DNA from: Isosphaera pallida ATCC 43644
GTDB lineage: Bacteria > Planctomycetota > Planctomycetia > Isosphaerales > Isosphaeraceae
Length of the DNA stretch: 64,000 nucleotides
Reading direction: 5' to 3'
NCBI RefSeq assembly: GCF_000186345.1
Contig: NC_014962.1
Span: 2,418,001 to 2,482,000 of the forward strand
The stretch's first letter is position 1, and the number at the start of each line of letters is the position of its first letter. The notes below the pieces were generated by a model. It made no database searches, was not told the DNA's origin, and was given only the letters and a program-made list of their open reading frames with translations. This document shows, piece after piece, positions 18,181-27,824 of this stretch. The position numbers were made by a program, and so were the translations under genes.

Positions 18181-19587
18181 TCAACGATCCAACCGGTTCC
18201 AAACCTGCTCGATCCCCTGAAAGATCGTCTCCTCAACCGTCTCGGCCCACGGCGAGGGGAGGCCATAATAAACCATCGCGCCGACGCCCTCGTAGCCGCC
18301 TTCCAGCAGGACCCGGCGGGAGGGGATGTAGGCCATGACATCCTGACAGTAGGCCGCGACCCAGACCGAGTCGCTTCCACGTTCTTTTTTGAGCCGCAAG
18401 GCGTAATCCACCACAACCTCGCCACCCAAAAACACCCAGGTCAACCCGCCTAGCCTCCAGGCGGCAATCGGGTAGGGATAACTTGTCTCCAAGCGCCCCT
18501 CCCGATCTAGACGGTCGAGCAAGGCCCGGGCGCGAGCCGCTTCAAAGCGGTTGGTCGAAGAGGCCAGCTCCTCCCAATGAGCGCGGTCGGGAACCTTGGC
18601 GAAGTCGAGACGCACCGTGGTCGCGGCGGTGGCGAGTCGGTCCTCGGGGCCAAGACGGGTCAACGGTCCTTGGAGGGTCCGATCAACCGCGTCGGCCAAC
18701 TGGCGGCCGTAATCCTCAGCCAACGCGCGGGAACGTCGGGGCAGGGGATTTTGGTCGCCGCCGCAGCCGGCGAAGAAGAGCGCTATGGTGCCGGGATGAC
18801 GCCGTTCGAGTTCGAGCTGAGCAAACCCGGCGTAGTCGCCCGACCATTCGTAGCCGTCCAGTGTGGTGCAATGACAGGCATACCCCATGACCACCGCCGC
18901 CAGACCACCCGAACCCCGATCGACCCGCAAGGTGGGCACCGCGTGATCGACTGGACCTTTGAGCTGTCCCTGGGCCCGAAGCGTGGGCACATCCCGTTCG
19001 GGGTTCTCGCGGCGGTTGACCGCGAAGCTCGCCTCGCCGATCCCCCAGGAAATCTGGCAGGGCTCCAGCGCCTCGACGGCTTGTCGGGACACCTGGATTA
19101 TCCGTCGAGTCAAGTCGCGGGTGTAATCCTCGACTGCCTTGCGGTCGGCCTCTCCCAAAGGGTACATCGTGATGAGGTTGGTACCAACCACCGGGCCGGA
19201 GTGGGTATGCGAACAAGCGAGAATCACCTCGTCGAACCCGACCCCGGTGGTTTGGGCGATCTCCTCGCGCAGCGGCTCAGTCAGGTCGCGGCTTACGCCG
19301 CAAAGGTCGAGGGTCACCAACAAGACCCGCTTGCCGTGGGGCGACTCGATCGCCAACCCTTTCACCCAAAGCTCGTGTTGCTTGCCCTGGGCGGGTCGGT
19401 TGCGGGCGGCGTAACCTGCCATCCAAACCGGTCCTTCCGGCGTGATGGCGACCCGAGCCGTTCCCACCTTCCACTCCCCGGGAGGGTCGCCTGCCCAAAC
19501 CATGCCCCAACCGAGAATTCCTAACGCCGCGAGAGTCGAACCAACCAGCCGAAACCACGTGACACCGCAAATGACGGGGCGAAGCAT
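18181..19587 (-). CDS. Exported neutral/alkaline ceramidase-like protein
   Basis: 468 residues with a signal-like N terminus (LVGSTLAALGILGWGMVWA). The metal-binding pattern of the ceramidase N-terminal family is visible: CSHTHSGP, GYACHCTTL, and a later GGDQNP. In characterised ceramidases the nucleophile serine lies in a GDxSPN motif, but here the matching stretch is GGDQNP. The substrate is therefore open, and amidohydrolase activity on sphingolipids should not be assumed. This GDQNP form is common among planctomycete homologues in my recollection. It is next to yjbQ and divergent from birA, with no obvious pathway link. Confidence 0.82.
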   Translation of the reverse strand: MLRPVICGVTWFRLVGSTLAALGILGWGMVWAGDPPGEWKVGTARVAITPEGPVWMAGYAARNRPAQGKQHELWVKGLAIESPHGKRVLLVTLDLCGVSRDLTEPLREEIAQTTGVGFDEVILACSHTHSGPVVGTNLITMYPLGEADRKAVEDYTRDLTRRIIQVSRQAVEALEPCQISWGIGEASFAVNRRENPERDVPTLRAQGQLKGPVDHAVPTLRVDRGSGGLAAVVMGYACHCTTLDGYEWSGDYAGFAQLELERRHPGTIALFFAGCGGDQNPLPRRSRALAEDYGRQLADAVDRTLQGPLTRLGPEDRLATAATTVRLDFAKVPDRAHWEELASSTNRFEAARARALLDRLDREGRLETSYPYPIAAWRLGGLTWVFLGGEVVVDYALRLKKERGSDSVWVAAYCQDVMAYIPSRRVLLEGGYEGVGAMVYYGLPSPWAETVEETIFQGIEQVWNRLDR

Positions 19588-19715
19588 GACGACTCCTCCG
19601 GGCGAGTGAATGAGTCAACGGCGGTGCAACGAACCACGGTGGTCCCTGGTTCCACCGTCCCCCCCACGCCGTCAGCATACCTTACCCCTAACTTGTCCGC
19701 GAGCCTCCTACCACC

Positions 19716-20576
19716 GTGATTCCCTCCAACCCCGCCGTCCCTCCTCAACCCGATCTTCACAACCATCCTCGACCAGCGCTGGAGGCAACCCCATCCTGCT
19801 CCTGGCTAGGCGCGTCGATCGACCTCCGAGAGGTCGATTCGACCAATGCCTTCATCCGCCGTCTGCTGGAAGGAGACCATCAGGGACTTTGGCCGCTTCC
19901 CGTGGCGGTCTGGACGGGTCGCCAACGCGCGGGCAAAGGCCGCGGGACTAACTTCTGGTGGTCCGACGCGGGAACCCTAACCTTCACCGTCGCGCTCGAT
20001 CCGGCTGCGCAGCGGCTGAGGCTTGACCACTTACCCCGCCTGGCGTTGGCTTGCGCAGTGGCGATTGTCGATGTGGTAGAGCCACTAGCCCCACAGGCGC
20101 GCTGGACGATTCGCTGGCCCAACGATGTGGAAGCCAACAACTTGAAAGTCGCCGGCATCTTGCCCGAACGATTCGCTACCCCGTGCGGCGATCGACTCGC
20201 CCTGGGAGTCGGACTCAACGTCTCAACCAATTGGAACCACGCCCCTGAGTCGGTGCGCCGAATGGCAGCTTCGGTGGAGTCAATCCGTGGAACCGTGCTG
20301 GCCGATCAAGAGCGACGCGACCTAGCGTCCCGACTCTTGGAACGCCTGGTCGCGCGGCTGACTCAACTCGCGGACGATCACCCCGACCTGGCCGAACGTT
20401 GGGATCAACTCGACCAACTCAAAGGAAACCGGGTGCGGATCCGTCAAGGGGAACGTGTTCTCGAAGGCGTCGGTGGGGGGATCGACCCCACGGGAGCTCT
20501 CCGTCTCCTTACCGCCGACGGCTCGATTCAGTCAATCGTCGGCGGCGTGGTGGAACGCAACCCACCCCACGGTTGA
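19716..20576 (+). CDS. birA: Biotin--[acetyl-CoA-carboxylase] ligase
   Basis: 286 residues from a GTG start. Attaches biotin to carboxylase carrier domains. The catalytic loop reads TGRQRAGKGRG (usual GRGRxGR), followed by WPNDVEANNLKVAGIL, matching the KWPND...KxxGIL block. A C-terminal SH3-like domain is visible (GNRVRIRQGERVLEGVGGGI). There is no N-terminal helix-turn-helix, so it is the monofunctional type without DNA-binding repression. It ends 76 bases before a convergent small lipoprotein gene. Confidence 0.93.
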   Translation: MIPSNPAVPPQPDLHNHPRPALEATPSCSWLGASIDLREVDSTNAFIRRLLEGDHQGLWPLPVAVWTGRQRAGKGRGTNFWWSDAGTLTFTVALDPAAQRLRLDHLPRLALACAVAIVDVVEPLAPQARWTIRWPNDVEANNLKVAGILPERFATPCGDRLALGVGLNVSTNWNHAPESVRRMAASVESIRGTVLADQERRDLASRLLERLVARLTQLADDHPDLAERWDQLDQLKGNRVRIRQGERVLEGVGGGIDPTGALRLLTADGSIQSIVGGVVERNPPHG

Positions 20577-20652
20577 CCGCCGCCGTGACACGATCCGACC
20601 ACCAACGGCAGCGCAGAACCATCGTCGAGCGCGTGGGCAGCCACCGTTCGAA

Positions 20653-20853
20653 TCAACGCCCCTTCTTGGGAACAACCCCGCCCGCCGTGCTCTCCTCCTC
20701 GTCGATTTGGGCATCCTCAGCCTGAATCGCCTTTTTCTGCTCCTCCGTGAGGGTATCGAACTTCTTGACCTCCACCGGGCCGGAGTTGCCTCCACACCCC
20801 GCGACAAACATCCCCAAAACGACGACCAAGCCTGAAAATAATCGCACGAACAT
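20653..20853 (-). CDS. Small lipoprotein, function unknown
   Basis: 66 residues. A short signal (MFVRLFSGLVVVLGMFVAGC) ends in a canonical lipobox with the lipidated cysteine followed by GGN. The mature peptide is charged and mostly helical (LTEEQKKAIQAEDAQIDEEE). Such tiny lipoproteins are common in planctomycetes. The clean signal and defined stop support a real gene. Confidence 0.72.
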   Translation of the reverse strand: MFVRLFSGLVVVLGMFVAGCGGNSGPVEVKKFDTLTEEQKKAIQAEDAQIDEEESTAGGVVPKKGR

Positions 20854-21481
20854 TGATTGATTATCTCTCGCTGGGTTCGGTTTCTAGTCGCCGGTGGACA
20901 ATGGTATCCGCGCATTGTCAAAGCAGTCGGCGACATGACTTAGGGCTACCGGTAGTGTAGCGGAAAATTTTAAGATCGCGCAAAGAAATGAAAAAACTCT
21001 TGTGAAACCATCCTGAGACACCGCGCTTTGGAATGATTAGCCACACGTGGCGAAGCCGAAAATACGGTGGTTTCGAGATGTGCGACCGTGGTTTCTCAAC
21101 TTCGAGGCGTTTCAAGCCAGAGACCACCTGCTGGACGATGGGAGCGCATCTGATTATCTTAGAAACGCCTACCCAACCGATCCTTGACGCTCATGGACCA
21201 GTTTCAGGCACAACACGCCGGTTGCGGCTTGCCCGACATGCTGGTCGCGGATCGTCTAAGGACAACATTCGCCTTGGTGCCAACCCACCCGACGAAGCTT
21301 CACACCGTCTTCATCCCATCATAACCGCTGGTCACAATGGTGTTCGCGGGTGGAGTCACCTGTCCGATTCCCCTGAGGCGATCGGGCGACTTGGCTCACG
21401 GACGGTTGGTTTGTGGTCACGTGTAGGACGTTGATCTTTTCCCGTTCTCCCGAATTTCCTCTCTTCGAGGTTTCAACGCCG
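20854..21481. other. Intergenic region
   Basis: 628 bases between divergent lipoprotein genes, noticeably AT-richer than its surroundings around 20960-21010 (GGAAAATTTTAAG, GAAATGAAAAAAC). No gene, tRNA or repeat was recognised. It presumably holds both promoters. Confidence 0.45.
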
Positions 21482-22177
21482 ATGTGGTTCCGGTGGGTTT
21501 CGGTCACGCTTGCGATTCCAACGCTGATTGGCTTTGGTTGCGAAAACTCGACGCCTTCCTCTGTCGTTTCGGCTTCTAACACTTCTACCGCCGACAGCTC
21601 GGACCAAGGAGCCACGTCGCCGGTCTCGGCCGAGGGCGTGGTTTCCTCCGATCCTCCCGCCGTCGTGGCCGAGGGGCAAGTGGAGCATCCGCTGTATCGC
21701 AGTTGGGCCGCCCATCCGGTGGGTACCGAATTGGTCTTCAAATCTAAGCAAATGTTCAAGAACAAAACCAAGGAGTTGGAGATTCGCCACAAATTGGTCG
21801 AGCTCACCCCCGACAAGGCGGTGGTGTCACGTCTGGAGTTCGATCCGGAGGTCAACACCCGTCCCCAATCGATGGATGACACCATTCGGCGCAATTTCCC
21901 CTTGTTGCCCGGCGTCAGCCCCGAGGATGTGGGCAAACCCCGCAACGCGATTGCGCAGGGGGAGGAGGTCGTTACCATCGGCGATCAGGAGTTCAAAACG
22001 GTTTGGTTCGACACTAAAGGACGCACCGAGGGCGGGCATGAATCGATCACCCGCACTTGGATGTGCGACGAAGTTCCCGGTCGGTTGGTTCGCGCTCGAA
22101 TCACTGTCGCGGCTCTTCAGTTCGAGGACGATCAAGTTCTTGTTGAAATCAAACGTCCCCAAGTGGACGGCAAGTGA
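21482..22177 (+). CDS. Putative lipoprotein, function unknown
   Basis: 231 residues from the ATG at 21482. The N terminus MWFRWVSVTLAIPTLIGFGC is a signal ending in a lipobox-like GFGC. A Ser/Thr-rich spacer follows, then a folded-looking domain with HPLYRSWAAHPVGTELVFKSK, KNKTKELEIRHKLVELTPDK, FKTVWFDTKGR and ITRTWMCDEVPGRLVRA. The last block resembles stretches in planctomycete proteins of unknown function that measure or bind something at the surface, but I cannot name a family. It lies upstream of a DUF1559 gene on the same strand, 193 bases away. Confidence 0.68.
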   Translation: MWFRWVSVTLAIPTLIGFGCENSTPSSVVSASNTSTADSSDQGATSPVSAEGVVSSDPPAVVAEGQVEHPLYRSWAAHPVGTELVFKSKQMFKNKTKELEIRHKLVELTPDKAVVSRLEFDPEVNTRPQSMDDTIRRNFPLLPGVSPEDVGKPRNAIAQGEEVVTIGDQEFKTVWFDTKGRTEGGHESITRTWMCDEVPGRLVRARITVAALQFEDDQVLVEIKRPQVDGK

Positions 22178-22370
22178 ACCGTGGAGGTTGGTCGTCCCCC
22201 GAATGATGCGTTGAGTTCAGGTTGCGACGCGAGACGGGGCAGAACGGCCAAACTTCACGTCAATTTCACAAGCTGTTATTCATTTCTTCGACACCGTTGA
22301 CTAGGATGTTCGCAACCGGCTTGGTTGATCCAAGTCGTGCGAGTTGGTTCCCCACAACGAGGCTTTCCAA

Positions 22371-23495
22371 ATGAGTTTCTTGTCTCGAGTCCGCCGGCGT
22401 TCCGGCTTCACCCTGATCGAACTTCTGGTGGTCATCGCCATCATCGCAGTCCTGATCGCTCTGTTGCTCCCGGCTGTCCAGGCTGCTCGCGAGGCCGCCC
22501 GTCGCGCCCAATGTGTCAACAACCTCAAGCAAATCGGCTTGGGCACGATGAACTTTGAAAGCGCCTACGGCTACCTGCCTCCCGGTCCTTTTGATGGTCA
22601 CCCACAGGCGGTAGACGCCTCGGGCAATCCCGCTCCGAATGGTCGCATTTATACCGAGGTTTTGGGTCAGGACTACGAGGGCGTCTCGACCTGCTGCCGT
22701 GCGGCCCACCCAGATGGTTACAACCAGTTCTTCCGCATTCTGCCGTTCATGGAGCAAACGGCTCTCTACAACGTCGCCAACTTCCAAGCTCCTCCGATTT
22801 GGCCGATTCCCGGTGGTGTGGATTGGGCGGGTGAGGATACCATTTCGTTCCCGGCGATCGCCACGTTCTACTGCCCTTCGCGTCGTGGTCCTACCCTTTA
22901 CGGCAATCCTGGGCGCAGCCGCAATGACTACGCCGGTTGCGCTGGGTTTTTCCGTGGTCAGTGGTACGAGTGCTTCCAAGGTGACTTCAACACTACCTTG
23001 TTCGTTCCGCCGCCCCCCAACGGTCTGATTCCGATCGCCAATGAGCGGAGCCAGGAAAATCAGGGTGATGTCGGTGGCCGCAAGGGTGCGTTTTTGCATG
23101 GTCGTTTCAAGCGTCGTTTGTCTGACTTCATCGACGGCACCTCCAACTCGATCATGTTCTCTGAGAAGGGTTTGCCCCCCACCCGCCACGGCCTTGACGG
23201 CGGCGACAACGAGCGTTGGCAAAACTCCGGCTGGGACGAGGATTGTATTCGCTGGCACTTCGTTCCTCGATCCGACGCTCAAGCTGCCGCTCTCAACAAC
23301 ATTTGCACCGGTGGTGATGGCCGTGCTGGCGGAAACCTCTGGCGGCGTTACTTCGGCTCTTCCCACGCTGGTGGTCTCAACGCCTGCATGGGTGATGGCT
23401 CGGTGAAGTTTATCAAGTTCACGGTGGATCCCAACACCTTCCGTCGCCTTTGCGTGATCGACGACAACGAGCCGATTTCCGCCGACGCGCTGTGA
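22371..23495 (+). CDS. DUF1559 prepilin-like protein (second copy)
   Basis: 374 residues from the ATG at 22371 with GAGG eight bases upstream. The segment from [11 protein letters not shown] to CVNNLKQ is identical in protein sequence to the copy at 13083, yet the codons differ at many third positions. The C terminus again has a [10 protein letters not shown] block and ends PISADAL. The middle ([28 protein letters not shown]) follows the DUF1559 pattern. A strong terminator hairpin follows. An antisense frame that spans the gene is a shadow. Confidence 0.93.
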   Translation: MSFLSRVRRRSGFTLIELLVVIAIIAVLIALLLPAVQAAREAARRAQCVNNLKQIGLGTMNFESAYGYLPPGPFDGHPQAVDASGNPAPNGRIYTEVLGQDYEGVSTCCRAAHPDGYNQFFRILPFMEQTALYNVANFQAPPIWPIPGGVDWAGEDTISFPAIATFYCPSRRGPTLYGNPGRSRNDYAGCAGFFRGQWYECFQGDFNTTLFVPPPPNGLIPIANERSQENQGDVGGRKGAFLHGRFKRRLSDFIDGTSNSIMFSEKGLPPTRHGLDGGDNERWQNSGWDEDCIRWHFVPRSDAQAAALNNICTGGDGRAGGNLWRRYFGSSHAGGLNACMGDGSVKFIKFTVDPNTFRRLCVIDDNEPISADAL

Positions 23496-23539
23496 TGCCG
23501 TCGGAATGACTCGTCTCGACAGTGCGCCAACAATGAAAC

Positions 23540-23586
23540 CACCGTGGTCGTCCATGCGGGCGGCCACGGTGTTGTTGTTATGTTTC
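23540..23586 (+). terminator. Intrinsic terminator of the DUF1559 gene
   Basis: Arms 23540-23553 and 23558-23571 form a 14-pair stem with two G:T wobbles around an ATGC loop, followed by the T-rich run TTGTTGTTATGTTTC. It lies 45 bases after the stop codon. Confidence 0.85.
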
Positions 23587-23682
23587 CTTCTCTGGAACGA
23601 ATAACATGATCGAGTAGATGGACTTTCTTTTAGTTTTGGGAGACAATCGAGCCGCGTGCGACCTTTCTTCCCACCATCGAGC

Positions 23683-24675
23683 CTAGCTGGTGATGCCTTT
23701 TGTGAGTCGCATGAACGCCGTTTCCAAATTGATCTCATCTTCACGGAATAAGGTCAATTCAAAGCCGTTTTCAATCAAGCGACGGGCGAGATCGCTGAAC
23801 CGCTCCACTTCAGGACGGAGCTTGACCATCAGATAATCCGGCCTCTCCTGAACCTCCTCGACTTCGGGCTGACGTTCGAGGAAATCAGCGGCCTCCTTCC
23901 TGCGTTCGGCGACGTTGATGTTGAGGACGATCGTGGTCCGCACTTGCTTCATCACGTCGGTGACAGCCCCGTTGACGATCAACACGCCCTGTTCGATGAT
24001 ACCAATTTTGTTACAAATGTCGGCAAGTTCGGGAAGGATGTGGGACGAGACCAAGATGGTCTTGCCCATCTTCTGCAACTCCTTGAGAACGCCGCGAATT
24101 TCGATCCGGGCGCGGGGGTCGAGGCCAGAGGCTGGCTCGTCGAGCAGCAGCACCTGGGGATTGTGCAGCAAAACCCGGGCGAGTCCCAGGCGCTGGGTCA
24201 TCCCGCGCGAGAGGCTGGTGACCATCGCGTCCCGCTTGTAGGTGAGATCGACCAGGTTCAGCACTTCGTCGCAGATTTTCTTACGCTTGGCCCCCTTGAT
24301 GCGATAAGCGGCGGCGAAGAATTCGAGATACTCGATGACCTTCATATCGTCGTACACGCCGAAGAAGTCCGGCATGTAGCCGATGGCGCGACGGATTTCC
24401 TTGGCTCCCGTGTAGATCGAATATCCGCAGACCGACGCCTCGCCCCAGGAGGGGTTGAGCAAGGTGGCCAGAATCCGCATGGTGGTGGTTTTGCCGGCTC
24501 CGTTGGGGCCGATGAAGCCGTAAACGTCACCACGATGGAGAGTGAGGTTGAGCCGGTTGAGGGCAAACAATTCGCCGTATTTTTTAGTCAGGTCATGGGT
24601 GTGAATCATCGGCTCGTCGGCCGTGCTGGAAGCCGCCTGAGTCCCGGGGGCGGTTTCGAGTTGAGTTACGCTCAT
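23683..24675 (-). CDS. ABC transporter ATP-binding protein
   Basis: 330 residues from the ATG at 24675. Visible motifs are Walker A GPNGAGKTT, signature LSRGMTQRLGLAR, Walker B VLLLDEPASGLDP, and the H-loop in ILVSSHILPELAD. A C-terminal domain of about 90 residues follows the ATPase core, as in ABC-2 type exporters. An alternative ATG at 24831 overlaps the stop of the upstream membrane-protein gene as ATGA, which would add 52 residues lacking ABC similarity; coupling would favour it, family fit favours 24675. No permease gene follows. Confidence 0.9.
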   Translation of the reverse strand: MSVTQLETAPGTQAASSTADEPMIHTHDLTKKYGELFALNRLNLTLHRGDVYGFIGPNGAGKTTTMRILATLLNPSWGEASVCGYSIYTGAKEIRRAIGYMPDFFGVYDDMKVIEYLEFFAAAYRIKGAKRKKICDEVLNLVDLTYKRDAMVTSLSRGMTQRLGLARVLLHNPQVLLLDEPASGLDPRARIEIRGVLKELQKMGKTILVSSHILPELADICNKIGIIEQGVLIVNGAVTDVMKQVRTTIVLNINVAERRKEAADFLERQPEVEEVQERPDYLMVKLRPEVERFSDLARRLIENGFELTLFREDEINLETAFMRLTKGITS

Positions 24676-24827
24676 ATACTCAGGTTCCCGAGGAGGTTGT
24701 GGTCGAAGGCCGACGAAAGAAAGAAGCAGGGTGGGAAACGAGTGCGTTCCAACGGCAAACCAAGCGCTGAGACTTAGGCCGTGGGCGACGTCGCGGGGTC
24801 TGTTCGCAATCCACGCCTGGATTCTAT

Positions 24828-27104
24828 TCAAGGTGGGGTTGCGACGGGGGCGGGCAGGAGGATTCGCACGAAGCTCGACTCGAAGAACTTGGCCCCGGGT
24901 GACGGTTCCAGGTCCAGACGGGTGGAGGGCGTGTCGATCTCGGCAAGCAGGATTGGCCGGCCGAGTTTCAGATGGGCGCTGAGATCGAGCGCTCGCAACG
25001 AACCGTTGGTCAGGAGGCGGTTGCGCACCTCGATGGAGTCGTAGAAGGTCAAGTTCGTCACCAGGGGACCACGTTCTCTTCGCGCGTGGTCGGCGGAATC
25101 AACGCTGTAATACCGACTGAACTGGGCTGAAATTTCTCCCAGCGCGCCTTGAAGCAATCGGATGGAGCGGTCGGGTTCGATCGACACGGTGCCGCCTGGG
25201 GGAATGTCTTGATTGATCACATACACCTTGTCGCGATAAAACAGTTTGGGATCCTTGAAGACGCGGGGCGAGAGGTTGGTGAGGGTTCCTTGTAGATTTT
25301 GGGTGTCGCCGCGAAGGTCGGCTTGGATGAGGGGAGTCGGGATCGAGCCGGTCCAGGTGGCCATCAAAGCCCGGCTGCTCCACATGGCGATGCGGAATCC
25401 TTCCATCCGCGAGGGGTTGCCGTTGGCGAAGTAGCGGTATTCCCGGCTGGAGAAGGCGAGGCGATTGGGGTTGTTCATCCCCGCGTAGCCTCCCTCGGCC
25501 GCGCCGAACCAGGTTACGATCGAATTGCCCTGGGTAGGCGGAGCCGGCGGAATGACGGTTGGATCTGGCTCGTTCAAGGGCAGGGGGGTGATGCCCGCGT
25601 TGTAATCTTGATTGATGGGACTGAAGATGTTCATGAGGCTGAAGCCGCGGGTCATGCCGGTTTCCTGATCAACATCCGCAATGTCGATTTGATTGATCAG
25701 CAGATCGGTTCCCTTAATTTGATACGCGACGAGATAGGCTCCGACGCTCACGATCAGGACAATTGTGGGGAAGGTGATCCAGGTGAGCTCCAGGCGCTTG
25801 AGCACATTCTTGAGAAAGAAGTAGTCGCCGGGACCGATCAGGAGGACATACACGAACACGAAAAAGGCGACCCAGCCGAAGGGCACCAGAGTGACGCCGG
25901 GGAACTGGTCCAGTAGGCTTCGGGCCAGGGTGGAGAGGTCGGTTTGGTTGTAGCTGGCGAACGCTTGGGAAAGGTCCTGGGTATCGACCCGCGGCGGCGC
26001 GAGACCTAACACGGTTTTCCAGAATCCCGAACGTCCGCTCCATGAGGCGAATGGCTCGTTACCGACGCTCAGCGCGGTGACAGTGACCACGCCGAAACCG
26101 GCCGCGCCCCTGACGATCATGGGACCGGCGGCGGTGGGGTCCAGCACCACGACTTGACGATCGCGGGCCAGGGTCAGCTGAGCCACCGGCACACCTTGCC
26201 TTCCCTGAACCACCAGAGGGGTGCGGGAGCCGACCAGCGCCTCCAAGGCTCCGAAGTCCGACAGGGTGATGGTGCCGTTGGGTTGGGCAGGTAACAGACC
26301 CTCACCGACCAAGAAGCTGTCCCGCACCCCGGTCCAATTGGTTCCCACCGCCACCACCAATCGTCCGCCGCGCCGAACCCATTGCTTGACCGCCTCCGCC
26401 GAGCCGCGGAGGGTTGCCATCGCCTGGGCGTCCTCAGCGTTGACCACCAAGGTGTCCAAACCATCCAAACCGATCGCGTCGGCGGGCAGTCCGTCGGGAC
26501 GCAGACGCACCGTGACCCAAAACGGCAACGGCTGACTGACTCCCGAATTCACTTGGGGAACTTCCTCGCCGGCGGTCGGGCGACCCGCTTCTTCGATCCC
26601 TGACGCGGCTCCCAGCACTCCAATGAACAGCTGATTACCAATCACCGGCTCGATCTTGCTGAGGCTCTCCTGAGGAATCGGAATCCGAATCGGCCGCCGG
26701 GAACCTTCCGGCACTAATTCAAACCGTGGCTCGAATTGAGGATTTCCTGGGCGAACGTACATCTGATAGGTGACTTGCTGCCTGCGTTCAAGGAGGACAT
26801 TCCGATCGACGGCGGTTGGGGTTTCGTCGTCATCGGGAACGATGACGGTCAGGGTGCCCCGCCAACCGTCATTCCCGGCCTGGAGGGTGATCCAAACCGG
26901 AGTCCACGCGCCGACTCGGAATTTTTCCTCGAAACCAACCCGCAGATTGACCACCTCCAGGGGAGGCAATTCGGATTGAGCGAGGACGCGGCGCGTTGCA
27001 CCACCGATTCCCAACGAACCGAGTTCGACACTCAGGACGCAAACCACCGCGATTCCCAAAGCCGCCGTTCGTCGCCAACCACCCTGACCTGATGAATGCA
27101 TCAT
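24828..27104 (-). CDS. Large exported/membrane protein associated with an ABC ATPase, function unknown
   Basis: 758 residues. A signal-like N terminus (AALGIAVVCVLSVELGSLGIGG) precedes a large extracytoplasmic part, which includes a glutamine-amidotransferase-like fold hint (GLDTLVVNAEDAQAMATLRG, WVRRGGRLVVAVGTNW). Two membrane segments lie near the middle (VPFGWVAFFVFVYVLLIGPG and WITFPTIVLIVSVGAYLVAYQ), then a second large domain. The layout resembles the GldG-like partners of ABC-2 systems, which is inference. It directly precedes the ABC ATPase with a possible ATGA overlap, so the two probably work together. Confidence 0.72.
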   Translation of the reverse strand: MMHSSGQGGWRRTAALGIAVVCVLSVELGSLGIGGATRRVLAQSELPPLEVVNLRVGFEEKFRVGAWTPVWITLQAGNDGWRGTLTVIVPDDDETPTAVDRNVLLERRQQVTYQMYVRPGNPQFEPRFELVPEGSRRPIRIPIPQESLSKIEPVIGNQLFIGVLGAASGIEEAGRPTAGEEVPQVNSGVSQPLPFWVTVRLRPDGLPADAIGLDGLDTLVVNAEDAQAMATLRGSAEAVKQWVRRGGRLVVAVGTNWTGVRDSFLVGEGLLPAQPNGTITLSDFGALEALVGSRTPLVVQGRQGVPVAQLTLARDRQVVVLDPTAAGPMIVRGAAGFGVVTVTALSVGNEPFASWSGRSGFWKTVLGLAPPRVDTQDLSQAFASYNQTDLSTLARSLLDQFPGVTLVPFGWVAFFVFVYVLLIGPGDYFFLKNVLKRLELTWITFPTIVLIVSVGAYLVAYQIKGTDLLINQIDIADVDQETGMTRGFSLMNIFSPINQDYNAGITPLPLNEPDPTVIPPAPPTQGNSIVTWFGAAEGGYAGMNNPNRLAFSSREYRYFANGNPSRMEGFRIAMWSSRALMATWTGSIPTPLIQADLRGDTQNLQGTLTNLSPRVFKDPKLFYRDKVYVINQDIPPGGTVSIEPDRSIRLLQGALGEISAQFSRYYSVDSADHARRERGPLVTNLTFYDSIEVRNRLLTNGSLRALDLSAHLKLGRPILLAEIDTPSTRLDLEPSPGAKFFESSFVRILLPAPVATPP

Positions 27105-27226
27105 CGCGTCAATCTCGTTGTGGAATCAACCAAATCCTCGCCCGCCGCCCGCTACAATCAACAAAACCCTCGCCGCCTCGACGGATGCCGCCGCCAACCA
27201 AGTCGAAACCACTCATGAAGACGAGG

Positions 27227-27589
27227 TTACGGCTTGACCGAGGCGTGACAACCACAGGGGATCGAACGACAGGCCGGACACCCCTGGCCGTACTTGGCGA
27301 GAACCGCCGCTTCCAAATCGACGCTCCGGATGTTGGCCAAGGACGCCAACCACGCCAACACGTCGGCCATCTCTAGCGCCAGTTCGTCTTGGGTGCCAGA
27401 CCTCAATGCTGCGGCGAGTTCGCCGAATTCCTCGGTGAGCCAAAGGAACGTAGCCGCGTCGCCGCGGGCCTGATCCTTGGAACCAAAAGCCGCTCGGATG
27501 AACGATTGGAATCCACGCAACGTCACCACCGAGTCGCTCGGCGGCCAAGCGGAATTGGTTCGCGTCCGCGTGTCCTGCGACTGTTCCAC
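27227..27589 (-). CDS. MazG-like nucleotide pyrophosphohydrolase with C-terminal cysteine cluster
   Basis: 120 residues. All-alpha NTP pyrophosphohydrolase pattern: WLTEEFGELAAAL gives the first acidic helix and ELALEMADVLAWLASLA the second, supplying the Glu/Asp residues that bind magnesium. The tail CPACRSIPCGC holds four cysteines and may bind zinc. The family removes pyrophosphate from non-canonical or damaged nucleotides. It is much shorter than two-domain MazG. A longer frame in another register covers the same bases but lacks family similarity. Confidence 0.8.
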   Translation of the reverse strand: MEQSQDTRTRTNSAWPPSDSVVTLRGFQSFIRAAFGSKDQARGDAATFLWLTEEFGELAAALRSGTQDELALEMADVLAWLASLANIRSVDLEAAVLAKYGQGCPACRSIPCGCHASVKP

Positions 27590-27824
27590 GACGTTGCCAC
27601 CTCATCGCAGCCTCTAGAGCCCTCTCCCACTGCATTCATCATAATCCCCTTCTCTGGGGATTGCCAACCTGTTGCGCGAGGGGTGGATTGGGGGGGACGT
27701 GATCGAGGGAGAGGACCAGACCCCAAGAGCGGCCCAATCAAACCAACTCATGCTGATCCTTCTTTCATGTCCACTCGGATCGTCCAGTTACCGATCTTCC
27801 CTTTCCCTTTTGGATTTGGATGTC

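Noticed and set aside
22266-23744. 492-codon frame antisense to the second DUF1559 gene
   Set aside because: Its sequence mirrors the codons of the prepilin gene and has no domain signature.
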